This document shows, piece after piece, positions 27,099 through 36,558 of a DNA stretch of 64,000 nucleotides; positions within the stretch are counted from its first letter, which is position 1, and each line of letters begins with the position of its first letter. Below the pieces are notes generated by a model. It had not been told where the DNA came from and ran no database searches. It saw nothing but the letters and a program-made list of their open reading frames with translations. Source of the DNA: Myxococcota bacterium (GTDB taxonomy: Bacteria > Myxococcota > XYA12-FULL-58-9 > JALHOP01); assembly GCA_022842935.1 (NCBI GenBank), contig JALHOP010000017.1, positions 83,606 to 147,605 of the forward strand, written 5' to 3'. The translations under genes were made by a program, and so were the position numbers.

Positions 27099-28466
27099 TC
27101 ACTCCGGTCTATGCAAGGGACCGTCCGCGCGAACGGTCAGCGTGAAACGTGAGCCCTCGGCGGCCGCCTCCCCCGCGTGCATCCGCGCGATGTCGCGGAC
27201 GATGGCAAGGCCGAGTCCCGCACCGGCGCTGCTCCTGCCACGATAGAAGGGCTCGAAGACACGTTCGCGCTCTTCGGGGGCAACACCTTCGCCTTGATCG
27301 CGAACGGTGATGCGCCAGTGCGTTGCGTCGCGCGTCAGGCCGACTTCGATGGTCGACGATGGCGGTGCGTGCCGGCAGGCGTTGGCGAGAAGATTGTCGA
27401 CGGCTTGCCGCAATGCTGTTTGATCGAACGTCGCGGTGGCCTGCCCTGGAGCCACGAGCGATAAGGTAAGTGAACCTTGCTCGGCGGTCGCACGGTAGGC
27501 GGCTATGGATTCATTGAGGAGCTCAACCAGGTCGCCCGAGCGCAGCTCGCGCTCCACCTTGCTCGCCGCCGCGAGCTCCAGCAGTCGTGCTGCGAGATAC
27601 GCCAACCGATCGACCTCGGCGCGTGAGGCAGCGAGAGCCGCGCGCAGCTCTTCGGCCGAGCGCTCGCGCCGGAGCGCAAGATCCATCTGCGTGCGCATGA
27701 TGGTGAGCGGCGTGCGCAACTCATGCGCCGCGTTGGCAAGCAGACGTTCCTGAGCGACACGAGCGCGTTGCAGACGCACAGCCGCATCCGCCAAAGCATC
27801 CCGCTGCTCGGCGATCTCGTCACCGGCTCGATCTTCGGGCAACGCCGCCAGGTCAAGCACACCGTCGCGTAGCTTCGGCAGATAGTCCGTCATCGCACGC
27901 AGACGGCGGACCAGGGTATGTGCCTGCCAAGCCTGAGCGAGCAACAACAGCAAGGCGACGATGACGGCTACCGACGAGGTTGCTCGATAGAAGGTGCGCA
28001 CCGTGGTCTCGATGGAGCTCATGGGCGAGGCCAACCGCAGCAAGTAGTCGTTGCCATTCGTCGAGTGGACGACCATGCGTAGCTCACGCACCGGACGCCC
28101 GGTGGCGTCGTCGCGTGTCGTGCCAAGCTCCGTGATGTCTGACGTTGACCAGGCGAGCCGCGGAGGCGAGTGGCTGCCGTGTGGGAACTGGATGAGGGCG
28201 CTACCTGAGCGGTCGTACACCGCCACGACACTGGGGTGGTCGGCGGTGTCCACGACGCGACCGTCGTCGCGCTCGACCAAATGCGGCTCCCCACTGGGCC
28301 CATCGAACAGGCTCACCCGCTCGACCGATGCTTGGGCGCGCATCGCTTCATCGAGGTTACGGATGAGAGAAAGTCGAAACAGCTCCCCAGCCACAACGAT
28401 GGTGATGGCAAGACCAACCGCGGGAAGGACGACACCGAACAGCCAGAGCCGAGGCCGAAGTTTCAC
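27099..28466 (-). CDS. Sensor histidine kinase of the metal-efflux operon
   Basis: 455 residues from the GTG at 28466, which overlaps the response-regulator stop as GTGA. Membrane helices near residues 8-30 and 165-185 flank a periplasmic sensor domain. HAMP, HisKA (NAAHELRTPLTIMRTQMDLA) and a HATPase follow (NLLANACRHAP, DQGEGVAPEER, GAGLGLAIVRDI). The layout is that of QseC/CusS-type kinases. As the last gene of a CzcCBA-type operon it most likely senses periplasmic metal and phosphorylates the adjacent regulator. Confidence 0.9.
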   Translation of the reverse strand: MKLRPRLWLFGVVLPAVGLAITIVVAGELFRLSLIRNLDEAMRAQASVERVSLFDGPSGEPHLVERDDGRVVDTADHPSVVAVYDRSGSALIQFPHGSHSPPRLAWSTSDITELGTTRDDATGRPVRELRMVVHSTNGNDYLLRLASPMSSIETTVRTFYRATSSVAVIVALLLLLAQAWQAHTLVRRLRAMTDYLPKLRDGVLDLAALPEDRAGDEIAEQRDALADAAVRLQRARVAQERLLANAAHELRTPLTIMRTQMDLALRRERSAEELRAALAASRAEVDRLAYLAARLLELAAASKVERELRSGDLVELLNESIAAYRATAEQGSLTLSLVAPGQATATFDQTALRQAVDNLLANACRHAPPSSTIEVGLTRDATHWRITVRDQGEGVAPEERERVFEPFYRGRSSAGAGLGLAIVRDIARMHAGEAAAEGSRFTLTVRADGPLHRPE

Positions 28467-29146
28467 GTCGCTTCCGTGATGACCAGCCGGTAGCCCGTGC
28501 CCCGAACCGACTTGATGGTGATCTCTTGATCGACACCAAGACGCCTCAGCTTCGCGCGTACGTAGCCGACATACACGTCGACCACGTTCGGTGTCCCGTC
28601 GAAGCCAGCGCCCCAAATTGACGTGAGCAGCTCCGAGCGTGTGAGGGTCTCGCCCGCGTGCCCAGCGAGCTCAGAGAGGAGCATGAACTCGCGGGCGGTA
28701 AGCGATTCTTCGAGATCGCCGACCGCCAAGGTTCGTCGATTCGCGTCCAGGCGCGCTCGCCCCAAGCGCCGTCGTGCCTCGTGCCCTCCACCGCGTCGAT
28801 GTAGCGCTTCGAGCCGCGCCAAGAGCTCGTCGAAATCGAACGGCTTCGTCAGGTAGTCGTCCGCTCCAGCGCGCAGGCCTGTCACCCGCTCGCCCACCGA
28901 GCCACGAGCCGTCAGCATCAACACCGGTGTGCGAAGACCCGCGTCACGCCAGCGTCGGAGCAAGGCGATCCCATCGAAGTCGGGCAACGACCAATCGAGC
29001 AGCACGACGTCGTAAGGCACCGCTGCTGCCTGATCGAGCGCATCCGCGCCGCGCGTGCACAGATCGACCTCGTGGCCTTCCTCGCGAAGACCACGTTGCA
29101 GCAAGGCCACCATCTTCGCTTCGTCTTCGACGACGAGAACTCTCAT
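28463..29146 (-). CDS. OmpR/PhoB-family response regulator
   Basis: 227 residues: a receiver domain (VLVVEDEAKM, acidic pocket, phospho-acceptor in VVLLDWSLPDFDG near residue 51, conserved Lys in YLTKPFDFDEL) and a C-terminal winged helix (LTAREFMLLSELAGHAGETLTRSEL). It overlaps both neighbours by 4 bases (ATGA with the efflux permease, GTGA with the kinase). A direct repeat of the kind bound by OmpR-family dimers lies in front of the operon at 34518-34542, suggesting autoregulation. Confidence 0.92.
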   Translation of the reverse strand: MRVLVVEDEAKMVALLQRGLREEGHEVDLCTRGADALDQAAAVPYDVVLLDWSLPDFDGIALLRRWRDAGLRTPVLMLTARGSVGERVTGLRAGADDYLTKPFDFDELLARLEALHRRGGGHEARRRLGRARLDANRRTLAVGDLEESLTAREFMLLSELAGHAGETLTRSELLTSIWGAGFDGTPNVVDVYVGYVRAKLRRLGVDQEITIKSVRGTGYRLVITEAT

Positions 29147-32100
29147 CGCACACGCTTCTCCACGAACAACGGATACAGCGCAGGCAAGATGAACAACGTC
29201 AACAGGGTCGAGGTCACGAGCCCCCCAACGACGACCGTGGCGAGTGGTCGCTGCACCTCGGCGCCTACGCCGCTCGCGAGCATCATGGGTACGAAGCCGA
29301 GACCGGCAACGAGCGCGGTCATGAGGACCGGACGCGCACGCGAGCGGGCCGCCGTAATGGCAGCCTCGGACGGCTGCGCACCGTCACGCTGGTTCTCGAG
29401 GATACGCGACATCAGAACGACGCCATTCAGCACGGCAACGCCGCTCAAGGCGATGAACCCAATGGCGGCGGAGATCGATACCGGCATGGCGCGCACGACG
29501 AGCGCGATGATGCCACCAACGCACGCAAACGGCACGTTGGCGAAAACCAAGAGGGTCGCGCGCAAGTTGCGAAACGCAACATAGAGTAGCGCCAGGATGG
29601 CAACCATGACGATGGGAATGACGACGCGCAGCCGGCCAACGGCAGCTTCGAGCTGCTCGTATTGACCGCCCCAGACGACCCGATATCCGTCGCGAAGCTC
29701 GAGCTTGGCAATTGCCTCCTGCCCTTTTGCTACCACCTCACCGAGGTCGACGCCGCGCACATTGAAGCCCACGAGCAGGCGACGCGCGCCATCTTGATGG
29801 GCGACGAGGCTCGCCGTGCGTGTCTGACGGATGTCGGCAAGCCGTGATAGCGGAACAAGACCTCCACCCGCATGCGCGAGAGGCAAGCGCTCGATATCGA
29901 AGGTGGTCGGCGACCAGTCGAGACGCAACATGATCGGCACACGCACCACCCCCGCGTAGGTGTAGCCAACCTCGATCCCTTGACGCAGAGCTTGGACGGC
30001 GTCGAGCACATCCTGAACGCTGTAGCCGAAAGCAGCGACATCGAGGGGCCGTGGTCGCACCTCGACGAGCGCGACATCCGGTGGCGCAAGGACGCGAACG
30101 TCGACCGCGCCTGGCACGGAACGCAGCGCCTCACGCACCCCCTCGGCGAGCTCACGCAAGACGGCGAGGTCGTCGCCGTAAACAGCGACCGAGACATCGG
30201 TTACGGACCCCCCCAAGAGCTCATTGAAGCGCATCTGGATGGGCTGCGTGTACGACGGGTCGGAGCCAGGCGCCTTGGCGGCGACGACGCGGTCGATGTC
30301 GGCGATGAGCGCCGCCCGGTCGAGACCGGCGCGCCACTGAGAGCGTGGCGCCAAGCGAACGAAGACATCGGCTTGATCGAGGCCCATGATGTCGGTCGCC
30401 ACCGCCGGGCTTCCGACCCGAGAGGTGATGCTCAGCACCTCGGGCACCTCAGCACGAAGTACGCGCTCGAGATGCGTGGCGTCGCGAATCGCGCCTTCGA
30501 TGCTCGCGTCGGGCGAGCGCGTCGTTTGAATGACCAGGTCACCTTCGTCGAGCTGGGGTACGAACTCGCTTCCTGCCTGCCAGTACAGGCCAACGCCGAG
30601 AGCGAGCAGAGCGGCGCTGGCCACAATCACGATACGCGGGTAGCGCACGACGCGCCCCAGCAACGGGTCATAGAAGCGCTGGAGAAGTCGCGGCAGCCAC
30701 GGGGTCGTCCGAGGTACGTGCGCCGGTGCAAGAGTTGCGGCAAGCGCCGCGGGCACGAAGGTCAACGACAAGACCAGCGAGCAGACGAGGGCCAACACGA
30801 CAGTGAGGGCCATGGGGCGAAACATCTTGCCATCGACGCCAGTGAGCGACAGCACCGGAATGTAGACGACCAAGATGATGAGGACCGAGTAGAACACCGG
30901 CCGCGCCACGGCCGCGAGTAACGCGTCGACCTTCTTGCCAAGCCGCTCGCGCGGACGCGGTTCAGGCGTCGCTTGTAGCGTGTGAAAGACGTGCTCGACC
31001 ATGACCACCGCGCCATCGACCACGAGCCCGAAGTCGATGGCGCCGAACGACATGAGGTTTCCCGGGATACCGAAGAGCACCATCCCAGCGAGCGCGCCCA
31101 ACATCGAAAGAGGAATGACTGACGCAACGAGGAGTCCGGCGCGCACGCTACCGAGCATGAGCAGCAGGACGGCGATCACCAGGACGCCTCCTTCGAGCAG
31201 GCTCTTGCCGACCGTTTGCATGGTCTTCTCGACGAGGTCGCTGCGCTCGTAGACGTGATCGACGATCACATCATTGGGCAGAGCGGCGCGGACGTCGTGC
31301 ATGCGCTTCTGGATGTCGCGCACGACACGTAGCGCATTGGCTCCACGGAGCATCTGCACCATGAGATAGACGGTCTCGCCGTTGCCATCGCGCGTTGCTC
31401 CCCCGATGCGCTGGAGGGCGCCTTCGCGCAAGTTGGCGACGTCAGCGAGACGCACGGAGCCGCTATCGCTATGGCGAACGATGGCGAGACCCAACTCGGT
31501 CGGCGTCCGCGGCAAGGAGACCACCCTGAGTAGCGCCTGTCGACTTCCAGCAGAGAGGGTCGCAGCGGGTGCCGTTCCCACCGCGTTCTCGACCGCTGTG
31601 CGCAGGTCTTGAAGCGTCAGGCCACGCTCGGCGAGCCGGAGCGGGTCAGCGACGACATCGATGGTTCGCCGCTCCCCGCCCCACGTGTTGACCTCGACCA
31701 CGCCCGAGACCGATCGCAACAACGGCGCGACGCGCAACATGGCAAGCTCGTAGAGCTCGGCGGTCGTACGGGTCGGCGACCGTAACGTGAAATGAACGAT
31801 CTCGCCCAAGCCTCCTGTGACGGGGCCGAGCTCCGGCGCTTCGACGCCTTGGGGCAGTTGTCCAACCACCGTATTGATACGTTCCTGCACGAGCTGACGG
31901 GCGCGATAGGTATCGACATCGTCCGCGAAGACGGTCGTCACGGACGAGATGCCGTAGCGCGACAAGCTGCGTTGAAGCTCGAGACCAGGCATGCCACCAA
32001 GCGCGACCTCGAGCGGCCGGGTCACGCGCACCTCGACCTCTTCGGGAGTAAGCCCTGGCGCGCGCGTCAAAACGAGGACCTGATTGGTGGTCACGTCGGG

Positions 32101-32217
32101 TAGCGCATCGAGATCGAGCCGCGTCGCGGTGACTGCGGCGGCGACGGTGAGCACCGCCACGAGGGCCAGTGTCACACGCCAGTGCGCGACCGACAGCGCG
32201 ACGACCCGCTCAATCAT
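29143..32217 (-). CDS. czcA: CzcA/CusA-type heavy-metal RND efflux permease
   Basis: 1024 residues with the RND layout of twelve membrane helices and two large periplasmic loops. The charged helix-4 motif DFGLVVDGAVVMVEH marks the heavy-metal-efflux subfamily and its proton relay. It exports metal cations across the envelope in a tripartite complex with the adaptor and outer-membrane genes upstream. Whether the metal is Cu/Ag or Co/Zn/Cd cannot be decided by eye. Start and stop both overlap their neighbours by 4 bases, so expression is tightly coupled. Confidence 0.9.
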   Translation of the reverse strand: MIERVVALSVAHWRVTLALVAVLTVAAAVTATRLDLDALPDVTTNQVLVLTRAPGLTPEEVEVRVTRPLEVALGGMPGLELQRSLSRYGISSVTTVFADDVDTYRARQLVQERINTVVGQLPQGVEAPELGPVTGGLGEIVHFTLRSPTRTTAELYELAMLRVAPLLRSVSGVVEVNTWGGERRTIDVVADPLRLAERGLTLQDLRTAVENAVGTAPAATLSAGSRQALLRVVSLPRTPTELGLAIVRHSDSGSVRLADVANLREGALQRIGGATRDGNGETVYLMVQMLRGANALRVVRDIQKRMHDVRAALPNDVIVDHVYERSDLVEKTMQTVGKSLLEGGVLVIAVLLLMLGSVRAGLLVASVIPLSMLGALAGMVLFGIPGNLMSFGAIDFGLVVDGAVVMVEHVFHTLQATPEPRPRERLGKKVDALLAAVARPVFYSVLIILVVYIPVLSLTGVDGKMFRPMALTVVLALVCSLVLSLTFVPAALAATLAPAHVPRTTPWLPRLLQRFYDPLLGRVVRYPRIVIVASAALLALGVGLYWQAGSEFVPQLDEGDLVIQTTRSPDASIEGAIRDATHLERVLRAEVPEVLSITSRVGSPAVATDIMGLDQADVFVRLAPRSQWRAGLDRAALIADIDRVVAAKAPGSDPSYTQPIQMRFNELLGGSVTDVSVAVYGDDLAVLRELAEGVREALRSVPGAVDVRVLAPPDVALVEVRPRPLDVAAFGYSVQDVLDAVQALRQGIEVGYTYAGVVRVPIMLRLDWSPTTFDIERLPLAHAGGGLVPLSRLADIRQTRTASLVAHQDGARRLLVGFNVRGVDLGEVVAKGQEAIAKLELRDGYRVVWGGQYEQLEAAVGRLRVVIPIVMVAILALLYVAFRNLRATLLVFANVPFACVGGIIALVVRAMPVSISAAIGFIALSGVAVLNGVVLMSRILENQRDGAQPSEAAITAARSRARPVLMTALVAGLGFVPMMLASGVGAEVQRPLATVVVGGLVTSTLLTLFILPALYPLFVEKRVR

Positions 32218-33275
32218 GGAGCTGCCTCGCCGATGTCGTTCGCTCGTTCGTCGTCGAGCACGCGCTGGCCGTCCATGGCGACGGCATCTCCGACCGCGAG
32301 CGCGCCGCGCACGAGCGCATCGGCGCCGGACGCCGCGATGACCTCGACCTCCAGCCAGTCGTTCTTTCGGCGAATGCGCGCTCCGTCGGGTCCCACGACG
32401 AGGGCGCTTGCCGGTACCAGGACGACGTCGGGGCCGAGCTGAATACGCACGCGTTCCTTAGAGCCCACCGCGAGCTCCGCCTCTTCGGGAGCATCGAACC
32501 AGGCCATACGGGCGCCGTCGATGGGATCGACAGCTGGCGACACGGCGACCAGACGCAGGGGGATCGTCGTACCGTTGCGCGCCGCGAGGCTGAAGCTCGC
32601 GTCGCTCGGGGGCAGGCGCGCAAGGTGAGCCTCGACGCGCCGGCTACTGCGACCAACGATGCGGGCGAGCGCTGGGGCGCTAGGGTCGCGCGTCTCGCCG
32701 ACAACGGCGTTCACCTGGGTGACGACACCTGCGATCGGGCTACGCAAGACGATCGAGCCATCGCGTTCCACGAGTGTCCCTGCGATGCTTGGGTCGACAC
32801 CCGCGGCGCGCAGCATGGCGAGAGCGGTGGCGATCTCCGCTTTGGCGTCGGCGATGCGGCCTTGGTTCTCGATCGTGTCCGCGGCGCGCATGAGTCCCTC
32901 TTGTTGCAGCGAGACGAGGCGTGCCCGGCGCGTCTCCTCGGCCGCAAGACGCGTCGTCGCGGCAACGTAGGCGCCGGCTGCCGACAGCACCTGGGGCACG
33001 ATGACCAGCGCGATGCGGTCACCCCGCGCCACGTTGTCGCCAGGCCTCACGAACAGGCTCGTCACCCGACCGATGAACGGCAGACCTACGGCTGCGCTGC
33101 TGTCGACGTCGCCACGAACCTCGGCCGGGACCTCGAGCATCGAAACGCCAGCCGTGTCGCGTACCGGCACCCAACGTGTCACGGCGCTCGCTTTGCTGGG
33201 CGGCGCGGGCGCCTCGGGGGTCGAGCGCTCGGAGCAACTATAAAGAGCGAGACAGACCAACAGCAGCAGTTTCAT
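32214..33275 (-). CDS. czcB: Metal-efflux periplasmic adaptor (CzcB-type), lipoprotein
   Basis: 353 residues from the ATG at 33275. It has a lipoprotein signal (MKLLLLVCLALYSC), a barrel-sandwich/lipoyl half (GRVTSLFVRPGDNVARGD), an alpha-hairpin (about 95-165), the second lipoyl half (SPIAGVVTQVNAVVGE) and a beta-barrel. It links the permease to the outer-membrane channel. The start overlaps the outer-membrane factor stop (ATGA) and the stop overlaps the permease start (ATGA). The lipid anchor is common in adaptors of this family. Confidence 0.88.
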   Translation of the reverse strand: MKLLLLVCLALYSCSERSTPEAPAPPSKASAVTRWVPVRDTAGVSMLEVPAEVRGDVDSSAAVGLPFIGRVTSLFVRPGDNVARGDRIALVIVPQVLSAAGAYVAATTRLAAEETRRARLVSLQQEGLMRAADTIENQGRIADAKAEIATALAMLRAAGVDPSIAGTLVERDGSIVLRSPIAGVVTQVNAVVGETRDPSAPALARIVGRSSRRVEAHLARLPPSDASFSLAARNGTTIPLRLVAVSPAVDPIDGARMAWFDAPEEAELAVGSKERVRIQLGPDVVLVPASALVVGPDGARIRRKNDWLEVEVIAASGADALVRGALAVGDAVAMDGQRVLDDERANDIGEAAP

Positions 33276-34477
33276 GACGTATCCGCCATCGCCGACAAGA
33301 ACAACCAAAGCTTCACCCTCGCCCAGGTGTACGCCGCACGCGCGGATTCGAGGCGCCGTTGTGCGACGACCAGCGTGCGCCTTGCGAGGAGCGCTTCGAT
33401 CACAGTCGCCTCACCCCCGCGCATCAGACGTTCGCGTAGGCGCGCCGCCTCCCGAGCGGCGGGGACCAGGTGGGCTTCGAGCTCGTTGAGGATCTCCCGC
33501 ATGTGCTCGACTTCATGAATGGCAAGACGCACGTCGTGTGTGGCCTGAAGGCGAGCCTCGACTACGGCCCCTTCGCTACGCGTCGCAGCGACGATGAGGT
33601 CCGCCCGCTCACGCTCGGCTCGATCGAAGAGCGGCAGCGAGAAGCGCGCGATGCCAGATACGATCGCCCCTCCGGTCGACGAGTCGCGGGCCGCGACCAC
33701 CCCAAACTGGCCGACCACACCGCGCGCCGCATGCTCCTCGATGTCGCGGGCACGACGTGCGCGGGCCTCGAGCGCGAGGCGGCGCGCATCGGGGAGCTGG
33801 TCGACGCCCGCGACGAAGGTCTCGGGGTCGTCGAGGTCGGGCAGCTGAGGAGTAGGTAGTGCGCCATCCGCGCTCGTGGGAACCGAGGGCGTGGTCCCCA
33901 AGGCGCGTGACAACGCCAACCCGAGCTCGAATAGGCGTCCTTCGGCGTCGAGCTCCGCGAGGCGAACTTCCGAGAGATACGAGCGGGCATCTTCGACATC
34001 GGCGACCGTCGCCTCACCAAGCTCGCTGGAGCGCAGCACCAAATGCTCGAGCTCAACCGCGAGCCCGACCTCTTGCGCAACGACGTCGCGGACTCGGAGC
34101 GTCTCCCAGGCATCGAGCCAAGCGCGCGCCACGCCGAGTCGCTCGAAAAGTGCTGCCGCCCGCACCTCGGCCGTGAGCACATCCTCCTCGAGACGCATCG
34201 ACGCCTTCCGCGCCCTGCTGTGTCCCGAGAAGTTCCACCCTTGGGAGACCTCGACCACGAGATCGGGGTTGCGCTCACCGGTGGCGTCGAAGCGCAGACC
34301 CGGCTGCACCGCGACCTGCGGATTGAGCGTCAGGGTGCCAACCTCCTTATCTGCTTTGCGCTTGGCGGCCTCGGCCTCGGCTGCGGTACGTACGCGTGGG
34401 GTTGCGGCGGCGAGCATGAGCGCCTCATCGAAGGTCACCCCCGGAGCCAGAACCAGCGCGAGCGCTACGACGATCAT
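33272..34477 (-). CDS. czcC: Outer-membrane efflux factor (CzcC/TolC-type)
   Basis: 401 residues with a short signal sequence and two long helical repeats typical of the TolC/OEP family (heptad-rich stretches near 100-200 and 300-395). It has TLNPQVAVQPGLRFDATG near the first barrel strand. It is the first gene of the five-gene czcCBA-regulator-kinase operon and forms the outer-membrane channel of the pump. I see no ribosome site before the ATG at 34477, so the message may be leaderless or start elsewhere. Confidence 0.85.
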   Translation of the reverse strand: MIVVALALVLAPGVTFDEALMLAAATPRVRTAAEAEAAKRKADKEVGTLTLNPQVAVQPGLRFDATGERNPDLVVEVSQGWNFSGHSRARKASMRLEEDVLTAEVRAAALFERLGVARAWLDAWETLRVRDVVAQEVGLAVELEHLVLRSSELGEATVADVEDARSYLSEVRLAELDAEGRLFELGLALSRALGTTPSVPTSADGALPTPQLPDLDDPETFVAGVDQLPDARRLALEARARRARDIEEHAARGVVGQFGVVAARDSSTGGAIVSGIARFSLPLFDRAERERADLIVAATRSEGAVVEARLQATHDVRLAIHEVEHMREILNELEAHLVPAAREAARLRERLMRGGEATVIEALLARRTLVVAQRRLESARAAYTWARVKLWLFLSAMADTS

Positions 34478-34517
34478 GAGAGAGTGTAATCATGCGGCCA
34501 TCTGGACGGGGGATTCT

Positions 34518-34542
34518 TGAGAGAAAAATGAGAGAACTCTCA
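34518..34542. promoter_or_regulatory. Direct and inverted repeat, candidate response-regulator operator
   Basis: TGAGAG-N5-TGAGAG-N2-CTCTCA on the plus strand, 41-65 bases upstream of the efflux operon. Two direct 6-mers with an 11-base period are the classic OmpR/PhoB-family arrangement. The added inverted half-site makes a palindrome with the second repeat. The regulator encoded in this operon is the obvious candidate. Confidence 0.5.
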
Positions 34543-34663
34543 GACTCGTTATGGATTGGCCTCGGTTGGGGGGACCGCGACCCCAAAACCTGCGTTGCCC
34601 GCTTCACCAAGACTGTTCATCTCGCACATATGTCGCGATAGCGGACACAGGCGACGGCGTGGT

Positions 34664-35017
34664 TCACTTCTCGGACATCTTGTTGGCGGTGGGCAGAGCG
34701 ACCAGGGACAGCAACAGATGTCGACACCGCGGGTACTCCTCACACGCTTCGGCGTAGACCGCTCGCTTGCCGCAACCATCGATCACGTGGCGCGGCTGCG
34801 CGACGTTCGCGTAGTCACGGTTGAACGTAAGCACCACGTCGACGTCGGAACAGTCCAAGTCGAGCTTGGCTGCTCGAGTCACCGCGCCCAAGCGGGAGTC
34901 CTCGCTGTCCTCGTCTAACGCCTCGGCGTTGCTCACCGTTGGATGCACGGGTGTACCGACGATCGTACAAGCAGACAGGGTGAACGCGAAAAGCAGAAAC
35001 GGACGCGAAGCGTGCAT
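34664..35017 (-). CDS. Small lipoprotein, type common in Myxococcota
   Basis: 117 residues from the ATG at 35017, which has a strong GGAGG 7 bases upstream. The lipoprotein signal ends FTLSAC. The mature part contains LDLDCSDVDVVLTFN, HVIDGCGKRAVYAEAC and a fourth Cys. I recall this C-x-x-x-x-V plus GCG-(K/R)-RA-x-Y pattern from many uncharacterised myxobacterial lipoproteins. No function is known. It may be translated after the small membrane protein at 35062-35457 (44-base gap). Confidence 0.65.
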   Translation of the reverse strand: MHASRPFLLFAFTLSACTIVGTPVHPTVSNAEALDEDSEDSRLGAVTRAAKLDLDCSDVDVVLTFNRDYANVAQPRHVIDGCGKRAVYAEACEEYPRCRHLLLSLVALPTANKMSEK

Positions 35018-35061
35018 TGCCAGTCCTCCGAGGTAGGAGTCTCGAACCCGCAGTTCCACCA

Positions 35062-35457
35062 CTACTCGACGAACCCTAGCGCCGGAAGGTCGATGAGCAC
35101 CTCAGGTGGCCTTGTGGCGCTACAGCGAATGGGGACCACTGCGTTCGGCTGGACGCTACCCACTGCGACGCTTGGCACGACCGCGACAACCGAATGGGCG
35201 AAGGGCGCGATTGGCGCGGCGTTTTCTTGCGTGGCCAAGATCTCCAAGCTGAGCTCGAGCTCGAGCGCACGGCCGTGAGGCCTCGACGCGAGCTGGCGAA
35301 TCTGTTTGATGCGGGCCCGCCCGCGCGTGCCCGAGCGCAGCAGCGCACGCTTGCGCTCGGTTTCGATGGCGTTGCGCTTGCTCGCACGCAAGATGCCGAT
35401 GACGACGAACAGCGTGAACGCGAGCGGCAAGCTACCCATGACAAGCGCGACGATCAT
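35062..35457 (-). CDS. Small single-pass membrane protein, unknown
   Basis: 131 residues: an N-terminal membrane helix (VALVMGSLPLAFTLFVVIGI), a basic juxtamembrane segment, then a short beta-rich soluble domain beginning GTRGRARIKQIRQL. That layout recalls DUF3592-like proteins, but I cannot confirm a family. It is on the same strand as the next lipoprotein and may form a two-gene unit with it. Confidence 0.5.
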   Translation of the reverse strand: MIVALVMGSLPLAFTLFVVIGILRASKRNAIETERKRALLRSGTRGRARIKQIRQLASRPHGRALELELSLEILATQENAAPIAPFAHSVVAVVPSVAVGSVQPNAVVPIRCSATRPPEVLIDLPALGFVE

Positions 35458-35726
35458 CCGATAGGCCTAGCAGAACGGATGTTCCGAGGCATCACGCACG
35501 TCTCGCGCTGCGCCTCGCACAAACCGCGGGTTGTCCCCGACACTCCGCTCATCACGACGGAATCGCGACGGGCTATTGACCCGAGGTGCGGGATGAACAT
35601 CGTGGTCGAAGACGACAGACCGCCGTTGCGGCACGGAGGCGTCAGTTGCTATCTCTGCTGTAGGCTCCGCGCGCGGACCTTCGAAAGCGAATCTCGGAAG
35701 CTCACCAAGCAATGAGGAGAAGCGAA

Positions 35727-36482
35727 ATGCTCGAGCTGCACTCTCGGCGGGAAGTCATCAAGACGTTAGCCGCTGGCGCCCTGGCGCTGCCGCTCCTCGA
35801 CTGCGCGACCTCTGCTCCGTCCTCTCTTGCGGAGTCCAAGACATCGACGCAGCCTATGTCCGCTGGAGCGTATCCCTACGAGCTTCCGGCGCTCCCGTAC
35901 GCCGTCGATGCCCTCGAGCCGCACGTGGATGCGCGCACCATGACCATCCACCATGACGCTCACCATGCCGCGTACGTGAAGGGCCTGAATGCCGCGCTCG
36001 CCAAGCACCCCGAGATCCAGACCGTGCCTCTCGGCGAGTTGCTCGGCGATCTCGAGCGTGTCCCCGCCGACATCCGAGATGCCGTCCGCAACCATGGAGG
36101 CGGATTCGTGAATCACGCGCTCTTCTGGACGATGATGAGCCCCAAAGGCGGCGGCGCACCGCCCGCTGAGCTGTTGTCCGCTATCGAGCGCAGTTTCGGA
36201 ACACTCGACGCGTTCAAAGCGAAATACAAAGCGAGCGCCCTGGGAGTCTTCGGAAGCGGCTGGGCGTGGCTCACCGCCGACGCGACGGGAACGCTGCGCA
36301 TCGAGCAATTCGCCAATCAAGACACGCCCGCCATGCGTGGTTTAACGCCCATCCTTGGCATCGATGTCTGGGAGCACGCCTACTATCTGAAACACGAGAA
36401 CCGACGGGCCGACTGGGTCGATGCCTTTTGGAATGTCGTCGACTGGGATGCGGGGTTCGCCGCCTATCGTCGAACCGCCTAG
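35727..36482 (+). CDS. sodA: Fe/Mn superoxide dismutase with Tat-type lipoprotein signal
   Basis: 251 residues from the ATG at 35727, chosen because AGGAG lies 6-7 bases upstream; a Met 5 codons earlier overlaps that site. The N-terminus has a twin-arginine motif (SRREVIKTL) and a hydrophobic stretch ending LLDC, so it is probably exported as a lipoprotein. The catalytic part is complete: HHDAHHAAYV, a His in FVNHALFWTM, an Asp and His in DVWEHAYY, and Tyr and Gln positions as in the family. It detoxifies superoxide, here likely outside the cytoplasm. The metal type is unresolved. Confidence 0.88.
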   Translation: MLELHSRREVIKTLAAGALALPLLDCATSAPSSLAESKTSTQPMSAGAYPYELPALPYAVDALEPHVDARTMTIHHDAHHAAYVKGLNAALAKHPEIQTVPLGELLGDLERVPADIRDAVRNHGGGFVNHALFWTMMSPKGGGAPPAELLSAIERSFGTLDAFKAKYKASALGVFGSGWAWLTADATGTLRIEQFANQDTPAMRGLTPILGIDVWEHAYYLKHENRRADWVDAFWNVVDWDAGFAAYRRTA

Positions 36483-36558
36483 CGCAAATGAGCTCCTGCG
36501 GCGGGCCGTTCTGCGCTTGTGGGTTGGCAACGCTACTGGGCTTGTGCAGATTCTCGCC

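Noticed and set aside
32169..33518. 449-codon plus-strand frame across the metal-efflux genes
   Set aside because: It lies antisense to two clear efflux genes and has His/Arg/Gln-rich shadow composition; long chance frames are expected at this GC content.
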